From Atopsyche davidsoni (taxonomy: Eukaryota > Arthropoda > Insecta > Trichoptera > Hydrobiosidae): DNA of 64,000 nt. The notes under the pieces were generated by a model. The model did not search any database. It saw only the letters and a program-made list of their open reading frames with translations, and was not told the origin of the DNA. Of the stretch, positions 36,364-47,435 are shown one piece after another. The stretch lies in assembly GCA_022113835.1 (NCBI GenBank), contig JAILWY010000007.1, positions 3,167,001 through 3,231,000 of the forward strand. Direction: 5' to 3'. Position numbers and translations under genes: made by a program. The first letter of the stretch is position 1. The number at the start of each line of letters is the position of its first letter.

Positions 36364-38437
36364 TATGACACCAAAAACTGGTAAATAAATTAGCGAGTAA
36401 TACTATTTATTTTATTGGGTTTGTTAATCGCGGAGTTTTTAAATTTATTGTTGCTACAACCCTCGCTCTCCCCATTCTGCTGTTTGTGCATGGACGTACG
36501 AAAAGGATTGCTAATGGAGTAGTAGACTTGGAATTATTGTATTCTGGAAGTACCTTGCAGAGGTGGAGTACCTGCTGCACAAATAATATCAGATCTAAAT
36601 TCCAAAACTTTGCAAGGAAATGATTGAATAATAATACTATTGTACTATTGGGCAGCAGCAATACGTAAAACTTTTATTTGAAAATAAAACTACGGTGTAT
36701 CTATGCATTATATGAACATATCGGAAGCAATTCAGATCTGTTCCAGATTCGGGCTCTTGCTGCAATTGTCAAGTGTGCCGAAATGTTCTTTTGAAATTGA
36801 GCAAATTACAACCTAAATTATGCAAATTCGGAATAAACGACTTACAACTCTAACAGCGCCTCCACGAATAAGTAATGAGAGAAAATACAGAATAACAGTT
36901 AAATCTTACAAAAGCTTCAGTGTCGTTATTTTTTATCTGCCAACGGAACCGATTTATTTTTTCATGTAAATTAATGAATGGATTTTAAAAAAATTGGACC
37001 GCCTAACGTCGTGATGTTTGGTTAATCTTTCGCGTGGGTTGCAATGTGTTACTGTGAAAAATACACAAAATGAAACAAATTTAACAATAATATTGATGAT
37101 GACCCGGTCTGTTGAGCAAGCAAAACATGGAAAAAGTCAATGCAACAATATTTATTATATATATATCTTTAAAAAATGTCGTAATACTTAATAAGAATAC
37201 AAATTGGAGCGGACTATTGTGACAAAGTGCCATTACTTCTGAAATAAATATTACTGTTCTTATGCTTTACTTATAAATAAACATATTATTGTTTTTTTTG
37301 GGCCAGTTGCTTTCTCAATGCTTTTAAGTTTATTTGCACGTTTTAAAAATCTATATTTCAATTTAATGAAACAATGCTCGATTTATTTATTTCCCCTCTC
37401 CTGCAGTATCCTCAGTTCTTGGGTAATTTTTACCCATTTTTTTTTTTACACTGCTAGATCACAGCGTCGTCTTTCTAGCCTCCCACTATTTATAATAACT
37501 CATTGCGATATTTAGCTACACATTTACGGTATTTTTTTTTTGCAATCCTAACCGCAATTATGCTTTGCACGTCCACACATCACGCCGGTCTGGTATCGAC
37601 AGAAGAAAGCCGGCCCGAGCGGTGATTATCTCTGTTTACGCAGATTACGCGGTGAATCGCCATTGGGCACGCGTGTCATTCGACGTTTCGGTAATTGTTA
37701 AGTGCTCATCGTCAAATTATGTTACGTTCGAATAGAAAGTCCCCCGCCGATTGTGCAGATGATAATATAAGTGTTTTTTGAGAGCAGTAGACGAATTACA
37801 AAACTAATTCTCGGCGTTTTCAATTATACACCGGAGTATGGAAGTAATGCTTTGAAATGGTGAAGAACCATATTTATTTTAATATTTATATAACATATTT
37901 GTAACAGGTGTTTAAGATGAACAGCTTGATATTTTTATGTTATCTTAGACAGTTTACTTTTTTTACTGATTGGTTTTTTTTTTAAATAACGAGTATGTAA
38001 AGACTTTACAAAATCATATATCTCTAAGCATGTGTTCAAACAGCACAGTGATCAGAATATTACACTTCCACCAGATTTATGTAAGACTTGCCTTTCGTAC
38101 AAATTTATACTTTAATCGTTGAATCTTTTCTCAAAATTACACGATAGAATTTTATTTTATTTAGATTTGACCTCATCGCGCGTTTTTTGCACGTTTAATA
38201 TTTTTTTTACTTCGATTGATGATGCAATATAAATGTAGACGTATCTTCAAGTCCGCACAGAAGTTGTCTTGTTCCTAACTTCCTTACTTATTTTCGTTAT
38301 ATATATTTTGACATATTCAATAATGCAACCTCAGTGGATCGCCAGTGCAGCGAGCATCAAATATTTTAATCCAACGGGTCGACCGTTATGTGAAAATATT
38401 TTTTTTATGGCTGCATTTATCGCTGGTAAACTGCAGT
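36364..38437. other. non-coding stretch
   Basis: AT-rich, nothing coding recognised. A GC-richer patch at 37560-37700 lacks a convincing exon. Confidence 0.4.
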
Positions 38438-38445
38438 GTGTACGC

Positions 38446-39197
38446 CATAGATTCCCAAACTATTTTGTCCCGTCGACCCCTTGTCGAGTTTTCCTGTTTT
38501 TCGTAGACCCCCTGCCTTGCTAATATTGAATTTTTACATTTGACCGGATTTACTGTCCGTTATATCTGAAATACGTTAAACAGGGGTCCGTTATATCGAG
38601 GTTTTACTGTATACCTTTATAAATTAAAATACACAAAATGCAAATATAGTACCATCCACTACAAAAAATCAATACTTTTAATGGGAGGGATGGGTCTGAT
38701 GCTTTGATAAAAATTTTTCAATATTTGACTTCAAATAAGTCAGATTTAACTTTGAATATCCTCGCCCAGTGATTTCCAATCTATTTATTTTTTTTGTAAG
38801 AGAAATGGCAATCGCACTGAAACCTTTTTACACGAGGAATAAAGATGGAAAAACTATCAAAAACCTTCTTGTGATAGTCCATAATGCAGGATAAATAGCA
38901 GGTATGTCTCTTTGAAGCCAAAATTGCTGATATCCCTTTCTAAACTGCACCTTCAGTTCTTCACTAGTGCTTATTTCGATCAGTTATTCTTGTAGTATGA
39001 CTTCCGATTCTTCAATGTAACCGTATGACCTGCTTAAATGCACTTGACGCACTTGATGACCTGCTTAAATGGGATCCACTCTCGTAGACCCCCATTTACA
39101 CTTCGTGGGCCCCCAATTTAATTTTTCGCTCTCATCGACCCCTTGCAGGGCAGAATCGACCCTTGGGGGCCGATTTCGACCACTTTGGGAACCTGTG
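38446..39197. mobile_element. hAT non-autonomous element, copy 2
   Basis: Flanked by a perfect 8-bp duplication GTGTACGC (38438-38445 and 39198-39205). Ends are CATAGATTCCCAAAC and TTTGGGAACCTGTG. It is homologous to copy 1 but longer by about 115 bp. The extra sequence includes a near-repeat (TCCGTTATAT) around 38555-38595 and a doubled GACCTGCTTAAATG (39027 and 39058). The insertion sits against the CpG-rich segment that starts at its right end. Confidence 0.9.
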
Positions 39198-39470
39198 GTG
39201 TACGCGCTGGCATTGAAATTCGAGCGATTTTCCTCGGCTGTCGCGGCTCGCGATCGAAGTGGATGTTTCACCGCAAAAACGTTGCGATCCCGTCGGAGCG
39301 GAGCCGCCGCCACTCTCGCCCGGGGAGGAAAGCAACTCGAGAAAAGCGGCCGTTTTCTCGGCACGCGCGCCACTGGACCGCACGCCACTCCGGCCCGCCC
39401 GACCGTGGCCACTCACTGAAGACCCGCCTCCAGGGGCTCATCCACAGGGCTCGAGCTGCGAATCAATCAT
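39198..39470. promoter_or_regulatory. CpG island, gene not identified
   Basis: Strongly CpG-rich with frames open on both strands. The plus strand has ATG 39262 in one frame and ATG 39259 in another, but no clear donor. It is probably a promoter. Orientation and gene are unknown; the missing 5' end of SETD3, about 6 kb downstream on the plus strand, is one candidate. Confidence 0.35.
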
Positions 39471-39599
39471 TCAGAGTCGATTCAGGACACACTGGCTTAA
39501 TTCGCAATACTTCATATTAAAAAAAAAATAAAAATATATTCCACATACAAATTTTTTTTTTTTAGGAATTGCTGAGATAATATTTTTTCAATATTTTTG

Positions 39600-39725
39600 A
39601 CAGAGAGTACTCGGTGGAGTTCTATTTTAATAGTTTTGAGTAAAATACTTATCAAACAGAGCCAATGATAATGCCAACGTGAAAGGTTGGCGAATAAAAA
39701 CGAACATGTGGAAAATCACTCAAAG
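39600..39725. mobile_element. palindromic MITE, deleted copy
   Basis: Shares AGAGAGTACTCGGTGGAGTT, TCAAACAGA, GATAATGCCAACGTGAAAGG and GTGGAAAATCACTCAA with the copy at 14594-14768, in the same order, with the left arm largely lost. Confidence 0.55.
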
Positions 39726-42700
39726 ATATAATAATATTTTTTGTCAATAATTAAATTGTTTCGTTTCATCAGAAAACTACGAAGTCTTGGATAAAAATGT
39801 AGCGCCATTTTTTTTTATCAAGTCTTTTTATATAACAAGCAAATAATGTGTTTCTTTGTAAAGTAAGGTGTTAGTTATATTTAAATAATCAACAGCAGTG
39901 TGATTTTTCGCATCTTGCACAGTGAGAACTGTCGATGGAGGTAGCGTTAAAAAAGAGTTTTACAGTGCCTTCGTTGGGTGAAAAAATTCACAGTATTATA
40001 CAGTGTGTAGTCTCTAAAACCACTTGTGATTTTAAAATTTTTAAACCCCATAGTATAAAGAATATATTTTTTTTTTATTAAAGTGGGTTTAGAAGTAATA
40101 ACCAGTCTCTCCTTTTCAGCCGATGCTTTCATACACCGCGTGTATCGTAACTCGTGTTTAATAATGTTTAGATTGTATACATGCCTTCCGGCTTGATTAA
40201 TTCACTTTAAATGCTATTGGATATCTACCATTATTTTTTCTTTAACTGCATTATTAAAAATTTCACGGTAGATGTATTCGTAGGTTGTGGCAGTCATTTC
40301 TATTGAGGTGCTGTGTTCCCGGGTGTGGTGCTGTTTTTCTGTAGAAATTCACTAGGACCGAATCATGTATTATGCATACAACACCCATAAACATAGGTTT
40401 TGGATAACGCGTTAATGAAATATGCTGGTAATAAATTCTCGTGTGGGAATGCAATAAAAAAACGCTGGGATGTTTTTTAAGTTTTTATATTGAATACACA
40501 GCGTTATTGATGATCGATTGTTTACAGTGATTTTCAGCCTTATTGTATACGAACCAATTAAAGTTTCCTACTCCAATACACTTGCCTCGGTGAGGTTCTC
40601 TCCGAGGCGCCGGAGACCTCACGCGTTAATACTCGATTGTAATTGATCTGCTTTGCTTTCTGTGCTCCCGATACGAATTTAATATACGCTAATGCTGTAA
40701 TCTTAATTGTAATAGACACTCCAACGAGGGCGCCTTCTGATGAGAAATCGGCTTAAATAATAAAATAAATGGCGCAGACTCGCGGGTGCGCGGTTTCCTG
40801 TCTAGATTTATTTACTCGTATCGTGCTCGCACCGATATCTGTAATAATAATCAATATCACTAAGGGGAGGTACGAGTGCAATGAGAAAGTTTTCACAAAC
40901 ATATTGGAATGTGCGAGTACTTGCGTTTGGACTTCTGATAATTAATATTCTTACACGGAGTACTGGTCACAATTGCGAAATATTATTCCTGTTTTTTTTT
41001 TTTTTCCGTGTTGCAATACATTTTTCAATGTTTATTGTTTGCAATGAATGCGAATTAATTATTTCCACATAACTGGCGATATGAATTGTGATGTGATTGT
41101 ATTTATATTTGTCTAGTCATTTTAGTCATTTTTTGATGTGTGACTTTATCGCCAATGTGTTCGTGGTTCTAAATATCGACTATAAACTATGGCGAAAAGG
41201 CTGAAAGAGACTCGTGACCTGATAAGTATCGAAACCTGGTTTCATGGTGTAATCTACTCAAGGGGGGTGGATGCAAATTCATTGATGTAAAAACAAAGCC
41301 AAAGGTGCAAGACGATGTTAAACAATTACGCGATCGATCAATGCTAGTAATACTTGTCGCAATGACGTCATCAGGACGTATCGCTATTAATTGCGTTAAT
41401 TTAATCATACCAGCAATTAAATCATCATCACACGCGGACCCAATTCTCTAAATTCACAGCATGTTTGTAGTTGTTGGTTTTTTTTTTTTTATGCTCTTTC
41501 CGGCGTAATTAACGAGCGTTCCTGACATCGCCAGGTGTCGTCAATTAGGAGTACCTCTTCGATTTCGTCACAAATACTTTCTTGTGCCTAATGAAGCCGC
41601 TTTGCTTTCTTTGCTCTTAATGCCCGCTTGGAGATGACACCTCTCGAGAGCGGATTTCACTCTTAAGATAGTAAATAACGAAATAAACATTCGGATTACC
41701 TCTTCGGCGACCTGCGAAATATGTCATTAGAAATTTCTTTTACTTAGTATACAGATTTGTTTTCTCAGTGGGTTTTGTTTATTTTGTTTTCTAATATCAC
41801 TTTCATTAGCAATGTTGCTTAGCAGCAGCGTGCGATATATACTCGAAAACATACATTGCATTTCCTAATATCTACTTTAAAATTATTATGTCTTGTTATT
41901 TTTATAAACAAAATAATTAAATTCTTAATAAAACATCCATGTATTCTTTTTTAATGAAATGTAATATAACGTATCTATGTTTAAATCATTTAAAAAAATA
42001 TGTTTATTTTATTTTTCTTGCTTGGTTTTGGTATTCTCGAATATCCAACATATTTAATATGTTCAATTGATTGAAACAATTAGAATGAACTTTAGTTGTT
42101 TTATTACAAAAATATATACAATACTTTTAAACTTTACCGATGGGAATCAGCGGGAATAATACTTGGCAAACTATCAAAGATCTCATACATCTTCAGCATT
42201 ATATTAAATTACCAGAACAATAAGATGGACATTAAAAAAAATAATGCAAAAATATCTTTAAGTCGGTCGAGATACGTAAGTCAAGTGTTCTTCAACCAGT
42301 CCACTTTCTCTCGATACTTTGACTATTAAAGCAATAAATAATTTGCACTGCTTTATAACTAATAATTAGCGTCAATACTGCATGTTATTATATTTCGTGT
42401 GTATTATATAATTAGTCGCCATTGAGACTGGTCAGCCAAATATAAAACATTAAAAAAACCGCAAACGCCTATTAAGGTAGGCACTTTGAAAATATCAAAT
42501 CAACATTATAAGAGGCATTGTTAGTGCATTTTTTTTGTATAGTGAATTCTATTTATCATATGTAGTTAAGGAGAAAAGAGAATCGCCGCTCTCGACTCGT
42601 TGGTCGGTTGCTAAAGCTGTTCAACACTTTTACTCGTTTGATTTCAATTGTTATGATTTTGCCAGATCGATTATGTACGTTCCCAGAGACTTGTTTTGTG

Positions 42701-42763
42701 TGTAACGGCTGTTACTGGATACCGCAAAGTATTTTTATTATGCAAATCTCTGGTACGTATTAC
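39726..42763. other. non-coding stretch
   Basis: No exon supported. An imperfect GC-rich hairpin (GTGAGGTTCTCTCC with GGAGACCTCAC) lies at about 40590-40623. Otherwise AT-rich. Confidence 0.35.
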
Positions 42764-42792
42764 CTGGTTAAAAACCACATTCCGAATGCCAT
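42764..42792 (-). CDS. candidate very short first exon
   Basis: The minus strand has GACGTCAAGATGGC with a TCAGT initiator-like word about 30 nt upstream, nine codons (MAFGMWFLT) and a good donor (ACCAG|GTAATA). No partner exon was found. The promoter-like arrangement is the only support. Confidence 0.2.
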
Positions 42793-44116
42793 CTTGACGT
42801 CGGTGGAGGTGCACACTGAGAATTCTCTCACTACCAGTTTTGCTTTATTTGTACACAGGAAGGAGCTACATCTGATTTACGATGCATATTCTATAATAAA
42901 ACTTTGCAAAACACAAGTATTATAACTGCTAATGCGATTAGAGAAATTCAAGCTTTGGTGAAAGCAGTTTAAGTAAGATATATGAATCTGGAATTCGCTC
43001 TTCGTGGGGTGGACACAATACAGCCACTTTCTATGGTTTATTTATATATATATTTTTTAAATCTGCATATGATTGAATATATAAAATATAGCACTATTGA
43101 CAAGATGTAGCTGCCATTGTTATATTGATGTTAAAAATGCTTCCATTACCACAGCCGAAACGTAAGAGTCAAAACTTTATACCCACACATATTTGACTCG
43201 TTTGAAATATATAGATACTCGATAAAATTAACAAAATTCAACGTGGATGCGGAATTTGCGACAGTGGCCGGAAGTCGAAAGTACAGCCGGCCAAGGATAG
43301 ATATATGTTCAGTGAGATGATCACCAACCTACTCTGAGGAGAGGCACCCGAAGAAGAAGAGTTTCCCCTTGTGTCCTCACACCTGCCCTGCAGCTCGGCT
43401 GGTACTTTCTCCTCGCTTCCTCGATGTCACAACGCCTCGTCATGCAATTCCTAATTCTGGGAAAGCTTCAGACCATTTTCACTTATGCAATATGCAAACC
43501 TCTGTGTTTTATTTTTTTTTGTATTTTTTTGCCAACTCCGGGCTCGTTAATCGCTCGACGGAGCTTTGTATATAATTGAAGATGTCTTTTATTTTTTTAT
43601 TTTTTATTATTTGTTATTATTACTCAACTGGGAAATGGTGTCTATTAAAATAATTAGGATTTTCTGAATCTTCAAATTACGAAATTACTTTCTGTTGCCT
43701 AATCAGTGAATGCTTACCTGCTTATTATTTCACTTTGTAAATGCAATAAATAATACAAGTGCACCCGTTCAACCGTGGCGTCTATTTTAGTGCCATTTTT
43801 AAAAAAAAATAGATGCTTTCAATGGAAACTACATATTGTTTACGGATTTTTATGTGTTTATGAGATTTGTTCAAATTTGTTTCAGGGCATGCAACCGTCT
43901 CTGCTTGTGCAGAAAGCACATGTAATTGAATGATTCCCAAGCTCGCGTTCAAAGAAGGACTTTTACAAATATTTTATCGGATAGATTGACAGATGATCGT
44001 CAATAGATCAAGTTCAAAGTTATTGAAATCGTCATGCGTTATTAATCCAATGCCTGCGGTTGACGCGGCGGACGATGGCAGAAAAAAATTTCTCAGTTCT
44101 CCGCCAGGAAACTCAC

Positions 44117-44207
44117 CAGAAGGAAGCTGTATTTTTTCAAAATCCGACGGCCGTTTTCTCTGCAATTTCTGAATAGTTATCGGATGCAAAAACGTATCAC
44201 GCGCCAT
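44117..44207 (-). CDS. candidate first exon, unrecognised
   Basis: ATG at 44207 (ATCATGGCGCG), 30 codons plus one base, then a consensus donor TTCTG|GTGAGT. The peptide begins MARDTFLHPITIQKLQRKRP. The frame stays open past the donor to 43974, so a longer intronless ORF of about 77 codons is the alternative. No homologue is recognised. Confidence 0.3.
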
Positions 44208-45532
44208 GATGGATGTGTCCCTTGCACCGCGATGGATTCCGATATCGTTTTTAAGCGGATTTCTACTTTCATTGGCTGTCGTGCTGACGGCCAATGCTTG
44301 ACATAGAGGAAATTCATGTGCCGGTCTTTCTTTATTCTTTGTCAACGGTGTTCTGCTTTTTTTTTTGTATATCGCCTGACTTAATTGAAATTTTACGCCA
44401 TAAATATATTACATTCTTTAATGCATTGCGAAGCGAGCTAACATCGCCCTGGCGTAAAAATTTATGCACGCATTTTGCTATCCAACAAATTAAAAATATT
44501 CAAATTCTACACTCCGTTTTTATGGCAAGAGGCTGTTTTAAAAATTAGCAAAAAATATCGGTTCGCACCCCAATTTATATTTGAGATACGCTAGTGCCCT
44601 ACTGCTCTGAAACGACGAGCTCTCTCCTCACTGTATCACGTGCAATTGATTAGCAATCTGTTGTTTCTCACCAGTCATCACGTGCCGAGTCACCTGTTAA
44701 TCGATGACAGGTGTGTTTCGTTTTCTCACAAGCACCTCTTCAGTTAAACGTCTGTTACCGAGACCACCCCAGCAAGAGGCCAGAGATAGCACTTACAATA
44801 CTATATATCTTATCTTCGTTATATTTTATAGTAATAGCTTGATATTCATGTATGCCACTGACCCGGCATTTATCTTTGGAAGTCATGGTATTTGAGTGTT
44901 GTTCTCAAAGATTTTTTTCATATCTAAATGCAATCATAAAAGCTGTGAACCCCACACATTAAGACTCTCCACGTGTGTTGTTGTTTTCAATTGGTGGTTT
45001 AGAATTGTTCTGTATAAAAAAAATTCAGCATAAGTTATATATTTTTAAAAATACGTCGTCATACAAGGTCGTCGTTTTTTTTCGTCTGGCCTTACGTATA
45101 GGGGGTTTTTTTTCTGCTTCTGACACACCAACTGATAGAGACGAGAGGAATCCTCACGATGTCACGCTCGTGTCCACCGGCTTTCGTATCCTACACGGAC
45201 AATAATAACCACGCTAGTAAAATAACTTGTTGTTCGTAACGCTTCATATATGCCTTTAGGATCGCTACCGACAAGCAAAGGAGACAATTAACAACTTGAA
45301 TCATATTAGCTGTTTAGTATGTATAATGTGTGTTTGGCGAGATAGACTATATAATAATCTGATTGATCGATCATCAAACCTTGAATTACTAATAAATGTA
45401 GAAATTACACAGAACATGTGTTGAATAACTCAAATAAGACTTTTATTATAATTTATTGATTTGTGTTGTTTTATTATTATTCAACTTTGAATTATAGAGC
45501 TGTATTGAAACATTTTCGTTTTTTGTTCTCAG

Positions 45533-45650
45533 CTGGGCCGCCTCCACCATCATGACTCGCCTGAACATCGTCCCTTCGGAGAACAACTGCGAGGCGGTGA
45601 CCACGGCTCTCATCCCGCTGTGGGACATGTGCAACCACACCAGCGGAGAG
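45533..45650 (+). CDS. SETD3: SETD3 exon: SET domain, Asn-His motif
   Basis: Acceptor TTTGTTCTCAG before 45533, donor GAG|GTCAGT after 45650. The first base completes a codon from a missing upstream exon; the exon ends in phase 0. It encodes the SET segment with DMCNH, which binds S-adenosylmethionine and forms the pseudoknot in SET enzymes. Confidence 0.92.
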
Positions 45651-47435
45651 GTCAGTGCTGTACAAGTCCCAATTAGCACCATCCCAACTTCAGCATCTTT
45701 AAAAAAAACTATTAACACATACAATGTCAATATAAATTGTCATCGATCAATTTCAAATTTAAACACATGACATATACAGTACTTGTCATGACATGACATG
45801 CATAGTGGTTTTTGTCTTCTGATGCTTCAGATCATCATTAGGTATAATTAATCTAACAATAACAGGCTTTTTTTTATTTTTACCAAATAAAATTCTTATA
45901 AGTATATGTGAACTGTCTGTTTCCTTTCCAGATCACCACAAACTTTGATCCTGACCTTGATCAAGCCGAGTGCTTCGCTCTTCATGACTTCAAACCCGGA
46001 GAGCAAATCTTCATCTTCTACGGAATTAGAACCAACGTGTTCTTCTTTCTACACAATGGGTATGCATCGTTTATCCACAAAACTCTGCAGATCCAAAAAT
46101 ATGTATAATTCAATCAGTTTCTTACGTCAACATTATTTAACATATTTTGAAGCCTTCCATTCTTGGGAGTTACTACAAAATAATCTTTGAATTCTACTGT
46201 CTTTCCTTTAAATGGAGATCAAGAGCATAGCCGCCGTGGTTGTCTCCGGACAAGCCACCATGAAATTTAGACACATGCACTTAGACGAGTAGAATCCATA
46301 GTTTTTTTACTCAATTATAATGCTTACATTACATTCACTCTTCTCGGCAGAGAGATGTGCAAAAGCATCCTTAATTAATTTTTCAAGAAACGAGGCAAAT
46401 AATCTTTTTATCTTTCGTTTCAGATTTGTGTTTCCAGAGAACGAGCATGATACACTAGCCATAATCATTGGCATCAGTCCCAATGATCCTTTGCAGGCGC
46501 TGAAGAAGGAACTCCTGGACAAGCTCGGGCTGACTGGAGCCACTGTGTTTTATCTAGAGAATAAGAAGATACCGATAACAGCTGGGCTCATGGCATTCTC
46601 AAGAATATTTGTGATGGATAAAGGTATTCTTTTACACCACGTTTTATTCCTTCTTTCTTCTTCTTTACATTTCGTATTATTACGTTATCCAGTTACATTT
46701 TTTAGTAAAATGCAATATCCATTTTGTTCTAAGATTGTGTATTCTTTATATTGGAATACTCCTTTAATTTTTAGGTAGTTGATTGCTTGATATTAAATGT
46801 TTTATATTAATTTAAATTTGATTCAGAATTTCAATGTTTCTTATCTCAGTGAATTTTTCATTTTTATTTTGTAATAATAAATATATTCGCTGAGTAATTT
46901 ATTAAATGCTCTTTGCTATAATTTACAGAGGAGCTAACCTCCTGGATATCAGGTGGCCACCACGGAGAGCTGATGACCAACACTGAGGGTGCAAACATCA
47001 AGCCAGAGCTTGACAAGAAAGCTTACAACTTCATTCAAATGCGCTGCAGCCTCCTCATCGGATCTTACAAGAAGCAGAACAACACCGAGTTCCTAGCCAA
47101 GCTAGAGCTTGCCGACAATGGAAATGAGAAGAGACCGGCAATCAATGAAAAACACAGGTAAATTATTATTATTGGTTCTGTGATAGATGAAGTCTATGTT
47201 GCCATTCCAGTCGGGATGATGCGTATCCCGGGAGGCAAAACAGGCTTTGTCTGATATATAAAAATGAAAATGTTAATTGTTAGCATATATAATTTTCTAA
47301 CTTTAAATGCATTTAATGATTTACATAAAATAGTTAACTCTGTTTTATTATTTCAGAGACTTGACAACTCAACTGAAGGAGTGCGAGATAAAGTTACTAC
47401 AGAAGACAGTTGACTATACCAAAACTAAATTGTGA
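45533..47435 (+). CDS. SETD3: SETD3 actin-histidine N-methyltransferase, C-terminal five exons
   Basis: Exons 45533-45650, 45932-46059, 46424-46623, 46929-47157 and 47357-47435 join in matching phases to 250 codons and a TGA. SETD3 is known to methylate a conserved histidine of actin in the cytosol using S-adenosylmethionine. The reading shows the C-terminal half of the SET domain: WAASTIMTRLN, the cofactor-binding ALIPLWDMCNHTSGE (Asn-His pair kept) and EQIFIFYGIRTN with the catalytic-region Tyr. The substrate-binding domain (FVFPENEHDTLAIIIGI onward) follows, and the protein ends sooner than the roughly 594-residue human one. The N-terminal half of the protein is not found upstream in this window. 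The stop codon precedes a long AT-rich region with no close AATAAA (ATTAAA at 47649, AATAAA at 49052). Confidence 0.93.
45932..46059 (+). CDS. SETD3: SETD3 exon: end of SET domain
   Basis: Acceptor TTTCCTTTCCAG, donor CAATGG|GTATGC. It encodes ITTNFDPDLDQAECFALHDF and then GEQIFIFYGIRTN, carrying the conserved Phe-Tyr-Gly with the active-site Tyr, and exits in phase 2. Confidence 0.92.
46424..46623 (+). CDS. SETD3: SETD3 exon: start of substrate-binding domain
   Basis: Acceptor CTTTCGTTTCAG, donor GATAAAG|GTATTC. It encodes the helical domain shared with Rubisco lysine methyltransferases (FVFPENEHDTLAIIIGI, DKLGLTGATVFYLE, GLMAFSRIFVMDK). It enters after two carried bases and leaves one. Confidence 0.92.
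46929..47157 (+). CDS. SETD3: SETD3 exon: substrate-binding domain helices
   Basis: Acceptor ATAATTTACAG, donor CACAG|GTAAAT. It encodes EELTSWISGGHHGELM and a long helical part (KAYNFIQMRCSLLIGSYKKQ) equivalent to the human segment before the C-terminal tail. Confidence 0.9.
47357..47435 (+). CDS. SETD3: SETD3 last coding exon
   Basis: Acceptor TTATTATTTCAG, 26 codons (DLTTQLKECEIKLLQKTVDY...) and TGA at 47433-47435. A short coiled-coil-like end replaces the long acidic tail of vertebrate SETD3. Confidence 0.88.

Noticed and set aside
39065..39531. Four long overlapping ORFs on both strands
   Set aside because: They run across the hAT end and CpG island, several lack an ATG start, and none resembles a protein.
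42608..42925. 105-residue plus-strand ORF
   Set aside because: Biased, Ile/Leu-rich composition without domain; a promoter-like motif lies on the opposite strand instead.
43974..44345. 123-residue minus-strand ORF
   Set aside because: As a single gene it would start with TTG; the ATG-plus-donor reading at 44207-44117 is the better hypothesis and is listed with low confidence.
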